DNA from: Pohlia nutans
Taxonomy: Eukaryota > Streptophyta > Bryopsida > Bryales > Mniaceae
Assembly: GCA_022496805.1 (NCBI GenBank)
Contig: CM040094.1
Span: forward strand, 14,221,501 to 14,285,500
Reading direction: 5' to 3'
Length of the DNA stretch: 64,000 nt
Shown here: positions 1 through 11,381 of the stretch, piece after piece
Position numbering within the stretch: the first letter of the stretch is position 1
How the letters are laid out: every line of letters starts with the position of its first letter
Translations under genes and position numbers: made by a program
The notes under the pieces: generated by a model
The model's database searches: none
What the model was told of the DNA's origin: nothing
The model's input: only the letters and a program-made list of their open reading frames with translations

Positions 1-67
1 GTCCCCGAGCCCGTGATTGCTCCACCATGGCAGAACATGAGGGATGATGATGAAACCCTAGCGACAT
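1..67 (-). CDS. Possible first coding exon of a minus-strand gene leaving the window
   Basis: On the minus strand an ATG at 67 opens a frame (begins MSLGFHHHPS, later MVEQSRARG) that stays open to the window edge. A second in-frame ATG lies at 28 in a good context (gccATGG). Bases 1-330 are much richer in GC and CpG than the AT-rich DNA that follows, as expected for a promoter plus first exon. The 5' leader would run from roughly 320 down to 68. Only about 22 codons are visible, so the product cannot be named. The alternative is a chance open frame in a GC-rich stretch. Confidence 0.3.
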   Translation of the reverse strand, partial: MSLGFHHHPSCSAMVEQSRARG

Positions 68-330
68 AGCCCGAACGCCATAGCCGCTGTTGGAATGGAA
101 TTTCCTGAAGCTCTGTCGACGAGACGACGATGCAGCTCGGCCCGGCCGGGTCAACGGGTCTGATGGAAACCGCCGACACCCGTCCCAGGTTTTCGACCCC
201 CGGGTTTTCTGGCGCTGTTTGTTCGTTCGTTCCCAATGAAATCGTCGGGTTCCCTTCGCCTTCCGTCGTTCCCTCCAATTCCCGATGTTCTCGTTCCGAT
301 CGTCTCAATGATTTGCGAGAATAATTACTT
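68..330 (-). promoter_or_regulatory. GC-rich, CpG-rich island, likely leader/promoter of the edge gene
   Basis: Base composition changes sharply near 330: the left side is rich in CG dinucleotides and the right side is long A/T tracts. The 64-codon plus-strand frame at 130-324 is low-complexity Ser/Pro/Arg and looks like a shadow. Minus-strand leader and promoter is the simplest reading; no TATA box was located with confidence. Confidence 0.3.
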
Positions 331-349
331 CCAATGTTATTTAACCCTA

Positions 350-780
350 AATGCATAGGGCTTTTGAACAGAACTTACAAGGTGTGGCTTTCAAAACCTT
401 TTTGAGTTACAATTTTACAAAAACAACTGTAGTACAAAATATAATTTTTCAATTTTTTTGAATTTGAATTTCATAAAATTAATTGTAAAATATGGTAGTT
501 AGAAGATATATGTACAAATCTAAAATTCAAAATCTAAAACCGTCAAATTCACCAATGCTATCACCAATATTTTATTATATAATTTGAAAGTAAACATTAA
601 AAATTCCTTCTCAATTTGATTTCAAAGAAAATGTTACTATTTTGAGTAAAAAATGTTGAATCAGATTTGAAATGAAATACTCTTGACCTGGTGGTTTTTT
701 TAAATTTTTGTGTTCACTTAATCCTTGGCCTCATTTTTTGATGGCCATTTTTGAATTAAAGTCAATGCAATTTTGGCTTG
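350..780. repeat. Degenerate copy of a TTAA-type element
   Basis: The stretch starts with TTAACCCTAAATGCATAGGG and contains a piece (tgctatcaccaatatt, near 556) that is also found, inverted, in the element at 57846-58425. It reads as an old, eroded member of that family with no clear right end. Confidence 0.35.
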
Positions 781-787
781 GTCCAAA

Positions 788-906
788 TTTCACATACTTA
801 TACATTTGTAATTTAAAAAAAGTATGTATAGACTCTAATAACATCAATTCACATACTTATACATTTGTAATTTAAAAAAAGTATGTACAGACTCTAATAA
901 CATCAA
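788..906. repeat. Tandem duplication, two copies of about 59 bp
   Basis: The phrase starting cacatacttatacatttg and ending gactctaataacatcaa occurs twice back to back (about 790-848 and 849-906) with only one or two differences, so the duplication is recent. Confidence 0.75.
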
Positions 907-1039
907 ATATAATTGTTAGACAGGACAACAACTTGATATCTCTAAAAACAAATGTTTCATGGTGAAGAGGTTTATGAGGACGGAGATATGGATGAAAACA
1001 ATCATTCATCGACCTCACAAGAGTTGGTTGGGTCTTTAA

Positions 1040-1411
1040 CCCTTTAACGTCCTGATTTAACATTGTTTTCAAAAATTCGTTATAAAATGTTTGATGAAAA
1101 ATAAAAATGGAATTGATGTACAAAGCAAAGTTGTAAATGTCAATTTCCATTATTTGATTCTACTTATTATGGAAAATCATATTTGAGGTCTCACTTTCTG
1201 AACTAAAAATGAAACTTGGCATAAACCACATTTGCTATTTTTCAAAAATTCACATTATCTTATTTTGAAGATCCATACTGCACAAATGGTTGTCAACTAA
1301 CACAAGAATGAAGAGAAATTTGAATGGATGAAAAGCATCACAAATATATGATGAATGGACGCGTCAAAAATCATTCAACGTTCATAATATGGACGCCGGC
1401 ACGTCAAAGGG
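1040..1411. mobile_element. TTAA-flanked MITE, CCCTTTAACG subfamily, copy 1
   Basis: Flanked by TTAA at 1036-1039 and 1412-1415. The left end begins CCCTTTAACGTCC and the right end is the inverse (CACGTCAAAGGG). It shares most of its body with 41514-41783 (for example the block gttataaaatgtttga and the block cttattttgaaga). This copy carries about 100 bp that the other lacks, near 1109-1205. TTAA duplication with ends starting CCC is the signature of piggyBac-like elements. No coding capacity. Confidence 0.7.
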
Positions 1412-1511
1412 TTAAGAGTTAAGAAATAGAGGGTTTATTTTATTAATGAAGCTTTGTTTAATAAACCAAAAAAGACCCCAATTGCTCTAACTATTCAAAA
1501 AATGTTATTAA

Positions 1512-2706
1512 CCCCTAAAGGACCAAGTGTCCTAACTAGGACATTTAGAGAATCGGGTAGGTTCCGGTGAACACGTTTTTAATTAAACTTTGAAGGAAAT
1601 TTAATAGTAGATTCTCCAATGTGCCACGAAAATGGGGGTTCTTTTTTTTTGGAATTCCGACACCGGATGTGAAAGTTATGAGGGGAAATGTGTTTTTTTC
1701 GGGAGAAAGGGCAGCGGGGCAGTAGAGAAATAGTTGAATTTTAGGGGGGGCAACAAGATGGGCGGTGTGTGGAAAATGGGGTGGCCTGTGGGGGGGATAA
1801 GACCACCCCATTTTCCAAACTCATTCAAAAATTTTAAAAACATTATTTAGTAAAATTTTAAAATAAAATTTTATAAATAAAAATATTATTTTTAACTAAA
1901 ATTTATTATTTTAAATTAAAAAATAATATTTTAGACTAAAAGTTAAATTATATAATTATAATATATTATTTAAATTTTTGAAAAATTAAAATCAGTTAAA
2001 AAAATTAAAATCATCCAATGAGGGACAACCACGTGGCAGTATACCTTGAGAGTTAGTGGGGTCATGAACATTGGAATGGTTTGGCACTTCAATTTCCTTC
2101 CTCCACCCTTTATTTCCCCCCTAACCCCCAAAATTCTTAAAAAATGTGCTACATGTCTTCTAAAACTTCAAATTTTTTTTATTTTTCAAATTTTTTTCAC
2201 CATTCTATGGAGGGTGGAATGTACTTGTGTTTCACCGCTCGGATTTGTATTTTAAATAAAGAAAGTCGAAAATATTGCAGTCCCAAAAACATATAGTCTT
2301 TTCTGAACTTTTAAACCCCCAACAAGTGCAAGGTGTTCTTCAACATCCTAAACATCTCCTAATGCAACAAAAATTGGTACACAACTAAGTAACATCATAT
2401 AGAATGTGAAAGTGAAGTGCGACAAATTTCGGTAGTGAGGATTTTTTGATGTAGCCATGGTCAAACGCGTCTGAAATTTCCGGGCATGTGTTCTTTTGGG
2501 GTGTTTTTTTCCATCAAACGCAATTATCTAGCAATCCGTGCGGTCAAAATCAATGAAATTTGTTGTGTATGTTTTTCAAATAGTTCAAGACAAGATCTTA
2601 CAGTTAGAAGGTAAAAAATATCATTTTTTTGGATTTTTTGAATGGGGGAGTAAAAATGGCAGCATTGGAGTGTTTTTGGAGGAAAAACACTGCGATCCTT
2701 TAGGGG
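1512..2706. mobile_element. Putative TTAA-flanked element, CCCCTAAAGGA subfamily
   Basis: TTAA at 1508-1511 is followed by CCCCTAAAGGACC, and the inverse (GATCCTTTAGGGG) ends at 2706 next to TTAA at 2707-2710. The interior is A/T rich with long homopolymers and no credible gene. The 1.2-kb length is unusual for the group, so the two ends might belong to different insertions. The element at 60873-61511 has the same end type. Confidence 0.5.
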
Positions 2707-3041
2707 TTAAACAAACCACATGTCTACTTGGCAAAGCTAGAAAATCTAGTTGCAAAAGTAAGTTCACTGGTTTTGAAATGTTATCCAAATTTGACCTCGG
2801 AGATACTTTTATGTACTGTACAGGTACTTGACATGCCAGGGTTGTTTTATATTACATATCATGTATTGCTGAAGAATGATGTTGTTGTTGCCTTGTTGGA
2901 TGTATGGTGGGTGCTCCTTTCCTTGTCTTTTTTATGATGGGAAGTCATTCTCAAAAACCAAGTCGTCTCACTTTTAAGTCAGTGCTGAAAAATGAATCAA
3001 TTGTCCACCATCTTCAAGACAGCAGACATGCACTCAACATA

Positions 3042-3458
3042 AGGTGGTTACCCCATTCCCAACTGAATAAGAAATACGGATAGGAGGCACTGAAGTTATT
3101 TAGTGTTATTATTTTTTAGAGATAGGCAAGAAGAATTAGATTCAAACGCAAGTTGAAACATAATTTTTGGGTGAAGAATGAATTAGTTACCAATTTTCAA
3201 AGTTGAAGTATGCCGCATCCCATTCACGTCATATAGGTACACTTCTTTCTGTCTAAAGAAGCTTTGTATTGCACACACTAAAGATGCTTGAACCAACAAC
3301 AACGAACCCATAACCACACTTACACATACTAGAACCAACAAGAGAGAACCCATTACCAACTGTTACTCATGCTACAACCAACACCGTTGGAGCAGTGATT
3401 GTGGATAATGCCCCTACCTGTTGGTAAAAGGAGCCAGTTGGGAATGGGGTAACCACCT
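3042..3458. mobile_element. MITE with perfect terminal repeats and TA duplication
   Basis: Perfect inverted ends of about 24 bp (AGGTGGTTACCCCATTCCC and its inverse) are bounded by TA at 3040-3041 and 3459-3460. Length 417 bp, no open frame of note. TA target duplication points to the Tc1/mariner superfamily (Stowaway-like), though the end sequence is not the classic CTCCCTCC. Confidence 0.7.
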
Positions 3459-3507
3459 TACTCATTTGGTTTCCTAGAGTAAGCTATATGATGTCCACAA
3501 CCTGATA

Positions 3508-3714
3508 AGACACTACTATACCCGGCTGAATTTTTTGAAGAGAAGTCATAATCTTTTGGAAATCATTTTCTCAAAAAGAAAAATATATTTTCTATGGTGA
3601 AAAAAAGAATTTTAGGGGATAGTTATATCCTTATAAATTGGTATTTGGGCAAAAAAAATAATCACTTAACATGACTTGTCAACTCTGACCACCGGGTATA
3701 ATATTGTAGTCTAA
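3508..3714. mobile_element. Short inverted-repeat element (possible MITE)
   Basis: actactatacccgg near 3511 is mirrored by ccgggtataatattgtagt near 3692-3710. The ends are imperfect and a target duplication is not clear. Confidence 0.35.
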
Positions 3715-6300
3715 TTTTTTATGCACTACACTAATCGTGTGCACTATGGGCTTTGCGGGTCAAATTTATTATATCATAGAAAATCCTGCCATAGAATTGT
3801 CGATTGTTGGCTCGTTACATGCCAACTCACTTACAAATCCTACAACCATTGAAAAGCTACTAGTAGAACCTATAGTCATTAATACCATTTTGTTAAACAG
3901 CTCTCACCAATAGTCATTACTGGAATTTACAATTTAGAGCTTCAATTTATGATTTCAATTTAAAATATGCAAATTTGAAGTAAAATTAGGCAATTAAAAT
4001 TTTACAATTTCAATCTATAATTTATAATTCAATGTACAAATAATTAGCAATTCATTATACAATTTCATTTTTAGAGTTTGCATATTAAATTTATAATTTC
4101 ACCTTTAAAATAGAAAAGTAAATTTATCATTTGAAACTTCACTTTAGTATTTTATTTGATAATGTAACAATAATTTGTATGTAATAATTTTTAGTATAAT
4201 TTCTATGCATTCAATTTATTTGAAATTTCATTCTATCTACATTCATAATATTGAAGTGTTTTTATAAGTTTTTTGTCTAGAAATTATGTGGGTATAAATG
4301 TACAAAGGAAAATAAGAATGAGGATTATATGAATGAAGAGTTGTGTACTACATATGCATCACTTTTTTTTAACAAAACAAATAAACTCTATATTTAACGC
4401 TATATTAGAAAACAAACAATCTAATAAATTAACCCTACTAATTTCCTTGTTGCATCCAAACTTTGTTCATAGTTCTCCCATCTTGTCACACCTAGTTACA
4501 TTTATTAATTCCTTGTGTTCTCTTCGACACTTCAAAGTTTCATCGTTCGTTCTCCTCGTTACACATTTCATCTCCCATTCTCCTTATTACATCAAGAATT
4601 TATTATTCGTTCTCCTCATCATATGTTTATAGTTATTTTCCCTCAGAAAGATACATCAAGGGCACAAGAGGACCTGCAATATTGTTATTGAAACTATACG
4701 GTGTCAATCCAAGACAAACAACAACTATCTCACTCTTGCCCAAATCGTTTGCAAACCTATTCTATGCCTTCCTCTCAATGCATAGAATGGTTTGCAATAG
4801 ATAATGAAGTTCTAAATACACAAATTTTGTTTGACTTGTTTGTAATTTTAAAGTACGATTTGTCATAATGGATTTTGGCATCTTTCTTCTAAAAATGTAG
4901 TAATTTAAATTTATTTTTGTTGCAATTCTAAGTGTGCAACTCTTGATTGGCTTGTATAGAATGTTTTTATTAGTGCAATTGTCCAATGAAAGTGGTCCTT
5001 CAGAATCATTTTTCTTATGCTGCTATAATTTTGTGGATTTCTTTCATTTGAATTTTGTTGTTGCGATAATGAATATGGAGTATTGAAGGATGAATATAAG
5101 GACATTTTAGGATGAAAATGGTGTTCAAAAGAGAAGAGCCATTTCTTTGCAATTGAGAGTTTGTTGATTGAAGAGTTTGTGTATGTAAGTGTGTTTAATC
5201 TTTGTTGTTGTGTCTACTATTCGAAATGATGAATGAGGTGAAATGCCACGAAGAGTGATTTGGTAAACATGCTTTCAATGTAAACAAATTATGAGAGGGT
5301 ATGTGCATGAGTGCTATGGATTTGTATATGGCATTTGAATTAGGGCAATGCATTGTCATTGAAAAATATGTGTAGGGAGCCTCAAGAGAACGATATTTTT
5401 TGTGACCAAAGGATTTTTTATTGAAGACTGAGTGGAAATTACTATCAGTTTTTCTTTGTGTGCTCAAATTGTACATAAGGTCATGAAACGTTTTAGAAAC
5501 TTGGTGTCAATTAAAAATTTGAGTGTACTTGTTGCAAAGAATTCATACAATAATTGGCTAGAAATATTTGAGGCTGCAACTTGGAAATTGAATACTACGG
5601 GACATTTGTTATCCATTGCTTAAACTTATAAGCCATTTTTGAAAGGGAAAATATAAATCAATATAAGCTTTTAATAAAGTAATAGAGAGAAATTGCCAAA
5701 ATTTTAAAACTCAAAAGTTCTCATAAAATCTCTATATAGGTTGAAAATTAGGGTTTGTTGCAAAATGGCAAATTGTGTGCCAATTGTCACCAAAAAAATT
5801 GTTCTTTGCCTACAATTCTTTAAAGAATATCTAGCTATCCGAAGACACAATCTACATTGAAGGGATTTTAATTGTTTGTATAGCTAATTTGTCAAGTGAT
5901 GCATTTGCAAGAAAAACTCTTACTAGGATATGCAACTTGCACTTTGATTCTATCTGATGAATCTATGTGAACAGAATTGGAATGATGAAGGATTGTAAAA
6001 GTCATTTCGATGTGATTTAAGGAAACTATGCTAAAGTTTAGATCAAAATATAGGGATTGAACCTGTATGGAATTACTTTTTAGTCAAAAATATGATTTTG
6101 CGGAGGTTATCTATATATTTTAACAACGGATATAACACAAATCCTAGCTTGTTTAAATTGATTGCAAGAAAAGTAGGCAATTTTTGTGCCTTCAGAAGGA
6201 GATAGTAACACTGATACCACACATAAACCGAAACAACTTTTGACAACAATTTTATCTAAAATGCAAAAGATAGGAATGTTGTTAAATTGTCTACAAGATA
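3715..6300. other. AT-rich intergenic stretch, no gene recognised
   Basis: I see no conserved protein, RNA gene or clear transposon here. Several frames of 60-99 codons occur on both strands, but they overlap each other and are of low complexity. Part of it may be promoter for the gene that starts at 6615. Confidence 0.5.
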
Positions 6301-6356
6301 GTTAATAGTGTGGTAGTGAAAGCACCGACTATTCATAGACATTGAATATCTTCAAT

Positions 6357-6614
6357 ATGGCAAGTGAAGAAGAAAGTGACGTAGGCGAGGCTGGCTTGGA
6401 TCCACCACCGCCGCCACCGCCACCAAATTTTCCAAATGGTCGAAAACCATCAAGTGGAATAGATATAGGATTTGAAGAAAGCACATCTGTTTCATAGGTT
6501 GCGCTATTTGAAGCACCGGATGTTGACGTCCCAAGTTCCTCTACTGTAGCACGGGCATCAACTCGAGGATCAATACGAGAATCAACACGAGGGTCAACCT
6601 TGAAAAGGGGTAGC
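6357..6614 (+). other. Upstream in-frame extension of the Sfi1-like gene, broken by one TAG
   Basis: An ATG at 6357 starts MASEEESDVGEAG and a run of eight prolines, in the same frame as exon 1. It meets TAG at 6495-6497 and then continues open as VALFEAPDVDVPSSS into the accepted start. TTTCATAG at 6490-6497 would also serve as a splice acceptor. The upstream part may therefore be a separate leader peptide, a true N-terminus with a premature stop, or intron sequence with the first exon further upstream. The 189-codon minus-strand frame covering the same bases is a shadow. Confidence 0.4.
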
Positions 6615-9600
6615 ATGGGCGCTGAACCCGATAGTAGAAGGCGAAAAACGAGCAACTCAATGTCAATCTTGAAAGCTCGAGAATCGATGACTACGGATGG
6701 AAAACCACTTCGAAAACAATGGGGTTCGGGACGGGCATCCAAGGGTCTAGATGGTTTTGATTTAGATAATCCAGAAGTCAAAGAGCTATTGCGTAGATTA
6801 AAAGAAGCAGAGGAAAGTACTAGCAGCAGTAGCGGCCATGCGAAGCTTGCTTCTCCAAAACCTGGTGAATACCATCGTGGCATTAAGGTTGAAATCATGA
6901 AATCTTTTCAGTATCTCATTTGTATGACTGTAGCTTAACTATTGATAGGAATATTTCACATTGAAAGTCATGACAAAGTTTTGATAAGAGTCTTCAATTT
7001 CAAACAATTTTTTACTATTTAGTTAACTGATGTAAACACAATTTTTGAATTTTTGAATGAAACAGGCACTTCACAAGGCAGTACAAGAGAATGAGATGCC
7101 TATGCGAATGGCATATGAACAGCTTGATGAACTTGCTGCCAACGCAGAGCGTGTCAAGTTTGCAATTGAAACAAATCGGTCTTTGCTCACTCTTCAGGTA
7201 TTTTATAAATACTAGTGTGATTCAATGGCATTAAAGGGAAAGAAGCTAAAAAGAAATGGAGGTGAGAAGTAATGTTGTCTTTGTCATGCCGTGGTTATAT
7301 TAATTATTCATCATGATCAGGTCAAAAAAGCCAACGAGAGAGTTCTACGAGTGGCATTTATGGCTTGGACCTTGGAAGTAGGATATCAAAAACAAAAGAG
7401 ACGACGGTTGAGGAAGTCCCTCACATGGTCAATAAAAAGTTTGGTGTCACGTGTGTTCAAAGGTTTGCACCAAATGAAGAATGTAGGCAAGAAAATGAGG
7501 CGCTTTGAAGCTTCTGCAACAAAGATTCTCCAACGCCGGAAACTAACCTTAACCTGGTAAGCTCTTGTACATAAGAAAACTGACATTGTATTAAATACCA
7601 CAATCACTAAAATACTCATATTTTTTAATTTTTTTGTTTGTTTGTTTTGATGACAACAAATTGATTCCAGGAAATCATGGAGGGGAATGATTGATGAGAT
7701 ACACCGCAAGCATCAAGAAATGAAGTACATCTCCTTTTATTGTTTTTTGATTTTTGTGTTGTTTTTGTGTATCTCTTGTCTTGTAGTATTTTGAAGTATC
7801 TTAAAGTTGAAGCTTTTATGTTAAAGCGCTTTGGGTTTCTAGTATTGGGCTACTATATTATTGGATGGACCTTTCATTTGTAGGTAAATTTAGAGGAAGT
7901 GATGATGTAGGACGTTTTTATAGCAAGAGCACAAGCCTTAGTGTATATATTAATACATTTATTAATAATTTTTTTGTTTAATGTTCATAAGATGAAAATA
8001 TAGATGCAATGACTTGATCCCCCACCTTTGAAAATTCCCAAAGTAGCCAATGTAGTCATTATACTCATTAATAGATAACATGGCAAGGCATAAATTTGGA
8101 TACTGGTTTCAAACAAATTCAAGATTGTTTTTCATCATAGCGCATGAATTTCTATACATAGGAAAGAAAAGAAGCTGCTTAAGAGTATAGACAAAAAATT
8201 TCGAGAAGATATGGCAAAGCGTGCCATTATAGTAATGAGACGAGCCCAATTGCGTCGATACTTCCGTTTCTTTCAGGTTTTTCTTCACATATTTAAAGAT
8301 TGCTGTAACAATAAATAATATTTAGATACAAAGCTATGGGAATGCTTCCTTTTTTTTGGAGTGTGTTCTTGTTGGCATAAATAAGTGTCCAATTTTAATT
8401 AGCTTTAAAGAAGTTGATAAGGAAAAGGTGTGGGTGCTAGGAAGGAGTAGAAGCAAGAATGCAAGCACGAGCATTTTTGAAACAAATGTTGATTCTATTA
8501 CTAAAAAAGTGCGCTTTTCGTGCATTTGTTGCACTTAGAGATGCTGCTCAAAAAAGAACACATGATCGAATTTTCATCAAGTAAAGCTTTAACACTACGT
8601 AATATATAAATCTATCTTTTGCCTAATTTTGTGCAATTACTCATGGAACTTATCTTCAAAAAGTCCTCCTTGTAATAAATTTTATTATGTTATAAATGAA
8701 AACTTTTTCAATCGAGCAAGATTCAAAATTTCAATTGCTTCTCAAAACCACTTGGTTTTGTGCAACTTACTAGAACATACAAGTGTATGATGGCATAGAT
8801 CCAGGTGCTAAGTGACACTTTATATGAATAACAAATGTCATTATCTTATAGGAGAGCAGAGCCAAGGTACGCATGATGGTGCTTAAGAAGTGTTTTAAAG
8901 GTTGGTGGAAGTCATTACTTAAAAACCGGTATTTGCGTCGTTCTTCTCAAGAGAATAATTTATTGCACTCTATGTTTCATAAATGGTGCACTTGGATCAA
9001 ATACAAGAAATATAAAAGAAAGCGGTTGAGTGTGAATATAAAGAAGTTAGGCCAAAAAATGGTAAATCGAATGTTTTTGGCATATTCGGATGTTGTTAAG
9101 GAACGTCAATGCGTCAAGGGTCTTATAACCCGGCAATTGCGGAAATCGGAGAGGAAATTGTTAAATCGGTGCTTTCAAGGGTGGATTTCGTTTATGCAGG
9201 TTTAGCTTTCATTATTTTATTTAACATTTATTAAAAAAAATTAATAAAATTAAAATAATGTCAAAGTAGATTATAAATAGAAGCATGTAAAGGAAACAAT
9301 GCAAATATCTACAAACATTGGACGGTTGGAAAACTATGATTTAAAAAAATAGAATTATGTAGGTGTATGAGTGATCCATGCGCGATACTTAAATGCATTT
9401 TATTCAATTTTCTACTTTTATCCACAAAAGAAATGGCATGAAGTTATGATTTAAGACATTAAAGAATATTTTCATGCCCTTTGTTTTAGTAGTTACTGAC
9501 ACATTAAGATATTAGATAGGAGCACAAAAAAAGATGCAAAATGTGCAAAGGTTTGCAAGCGCGGCCGAAAAAGAAAATGAGAAATTGCGTTCAGATAATG

Positions 9601-11381
9601 AAAGGTTATCAACAATCATTGATACTAGTGACTGGAATAAAGACCGTATTTCTGACTTAGTAGCAGCACAACAAGTTCTCTCAGCAGAACGAATAGCTTT
9701 AACGAAGCTTATTGGTCGTTTGCAACGACAACACCAACAAGCACTTGATCAACAAGGACAACAAGAACATGAGATAAAAAGTCTAAAAGATCGACTTCTT
9801 TCAGAGGTAAACATAGTATTTTATTAGAAGTAACTTGGGTGTTTATACGGTACGGTCCACTGGAATTCTTGTCCTTGTGCACTTTTTTGAGGATTTTGAG
9901 AATTTGAAAAATCCATTTCAGAGAGAGAAAAATATTTGTGTAAATTCTAAAGTAGTAGGATGGACCTGATAATAAAGAAAAAAATGATAGAAGATTAAAA
10001 TTTTGGCACAATATTTTAGTGAAATCTGAAACAAAAGGTAAACTAGTCATTGTCACAATGCATAATATGCACTTAAATTTTAAAATAGAAGGAGAACAAA
10101 GGATTGTGGATGGACTTGTGAGCTATGAATTTTTCCTGTGTTCAAATATGTGAAAAAAATATCTTCCAATTTTTTCAATTTTTTATTTATTAAAGTTTCA
10201 AACTTTAAAATGTATTATTATTTGGAAGGGATAAATTGTTTCACTATTCAAAAGAAATCATAAATTTCTTTATAGAATGTAATTGAGAATGAAACTATGC
10301 AAGTTGGCATAATTTTAGATTTTTAATATAGAATCAAACATGAACTATATTTACATTCAAAGTTTTATCATAAATTGGTAAAATAGTTATTAAAAATGGG
10401 AGTTTTGATATTCAAAATCTTCAACATAAAATAACTTTAACATTCTAAAATTTTATTTTTGGTTAAGGTGTACATAAATTTAGAAGTTGGTTCACTTTTT
10501 TCATTGAGTCATTGCTACATAATTTTCAAATTGGTTTGAAAGTTAACTTTTTAAAAAAATGACAAATATGCGCTAAACTGTAGTTAGTTTACCAAGAGGA
10601 GTTAGTAAACTGTACTATAAAAAACGCCCAACTAATTTTCTTCATACACTAATTCCATTTATTGACGAGAAAGTGTAAAATCTGTGTTTTAACATCAATA
10701 TTAAACTCACTGTGAATTCCTATAATGAAAGGTGTAATATTTTTTCCTATTGTTGTGTGGATCACAGAATAATTACTTTGAACGCAACAAATTGTTGATC
10801 AAAGGCGCATCCAGCTTTAACACCTTGATGCGGGTCATGAAACATGATGTAGGTGATTCCTCTGTATGCATAAAAAAACAAAATGTATAGATTTGCAAGT
10901 CCATCTGCAAATAACTTATCAATTCTTAATAATAATGTAATAACATAGTTAATAATTTTCATATAGATGTTGAAGAGGGAAACCGCAACAACCCCTGAAG
11001 TTGTTTATGAAGTAAACAACATGGCTATGGATCAGGTGAGAAAAATTGTGATCTTTTCAATATTTATATTTTTTCATTGAGTAATGATAAGTGAATAATG
11101 GACATCAAGGTTTCAATTTATCATATTAAATCTTTGGGATTGAGATTGCACATTGGAAGCAGGTATCTGTATATCCAGATGGACAACTTCATGTAAAGGC
11201 GGTCAAACCTCGCAAAAAGGGGAGATGGTCAAATGTAATACCAAATAGTAGCACCACAAGAACACCATCAGTAATGTCCAACAAACCATATGGAACTCCT
11301 CTTTCCCACACTCCAAGATCCCCTCTCAAACCAAGAGCACCTAGTCCTCCACTGTCTTACAATAGATATTCTTTCATGTAA
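6615..11381 (+). CDS. Ten-exon gene: Sfi1-like repeat / coiled-coil protein
   Basis: Exons: 6615-6887, 7066-7197, 7321-7556, 7671-7724, 8162-8276, 8441-8580, 8860-9199, 9534-9806, 10967-11035, 11163-11381. All introns are GT-AG and the phases join to give about 616 residues ending in TAA. The N-terminus is Ser/Arg/Lys-rich with a short helix (PEVKELLRRLKEAE). From about residue 140 to 430 there are spaced Trp/Phe motifs in basic helices (AFMAWTLE, VFKGLH, WKSWRGMI, FRFFQ, CFKGWWKSL, MFHKWCTW, CFQGWISF). These resemble Sfi1 centrin-binding repeats. Exon 8 is a coiled coil (KENEKLRSDNERL, then a Gln-rich helix). The tail is basic and Ser/Pro-rich. Sfi1-type proteins bind centrin at centrosomes or basal bodies; that role here is inference. 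The start is uncertain, because the same frame is open upstream apart from a TAG at 6495-6497. The exon 8 acceptor (AG at 9532-9533) is purine-rich and weak; the alternative at 9519 breaks the frame. Confidence 0.7.
9200..10966 (+). other. Long introns 7 and 8 of the Sfi1-like gene
   Basis: Intron 7 (9200-9533) and intron 8 (9807-10966) are AT-rich. I see no further exon or clear transposon in them; intron 8 holds only short A/T-rich runs. A missed micro-exon around intron 7 would also resolve the weak acceptor noted for exon 8. Confidence 0.45.

Noticed and set aside
6329..6898. 189-codon minus-strand frame
   Set aside because: It lies opposite exon 1 of the Sfi1-like gene, whose frame continues through phased introns; the minus frame is Ser/Pro-rich shadow sequence.
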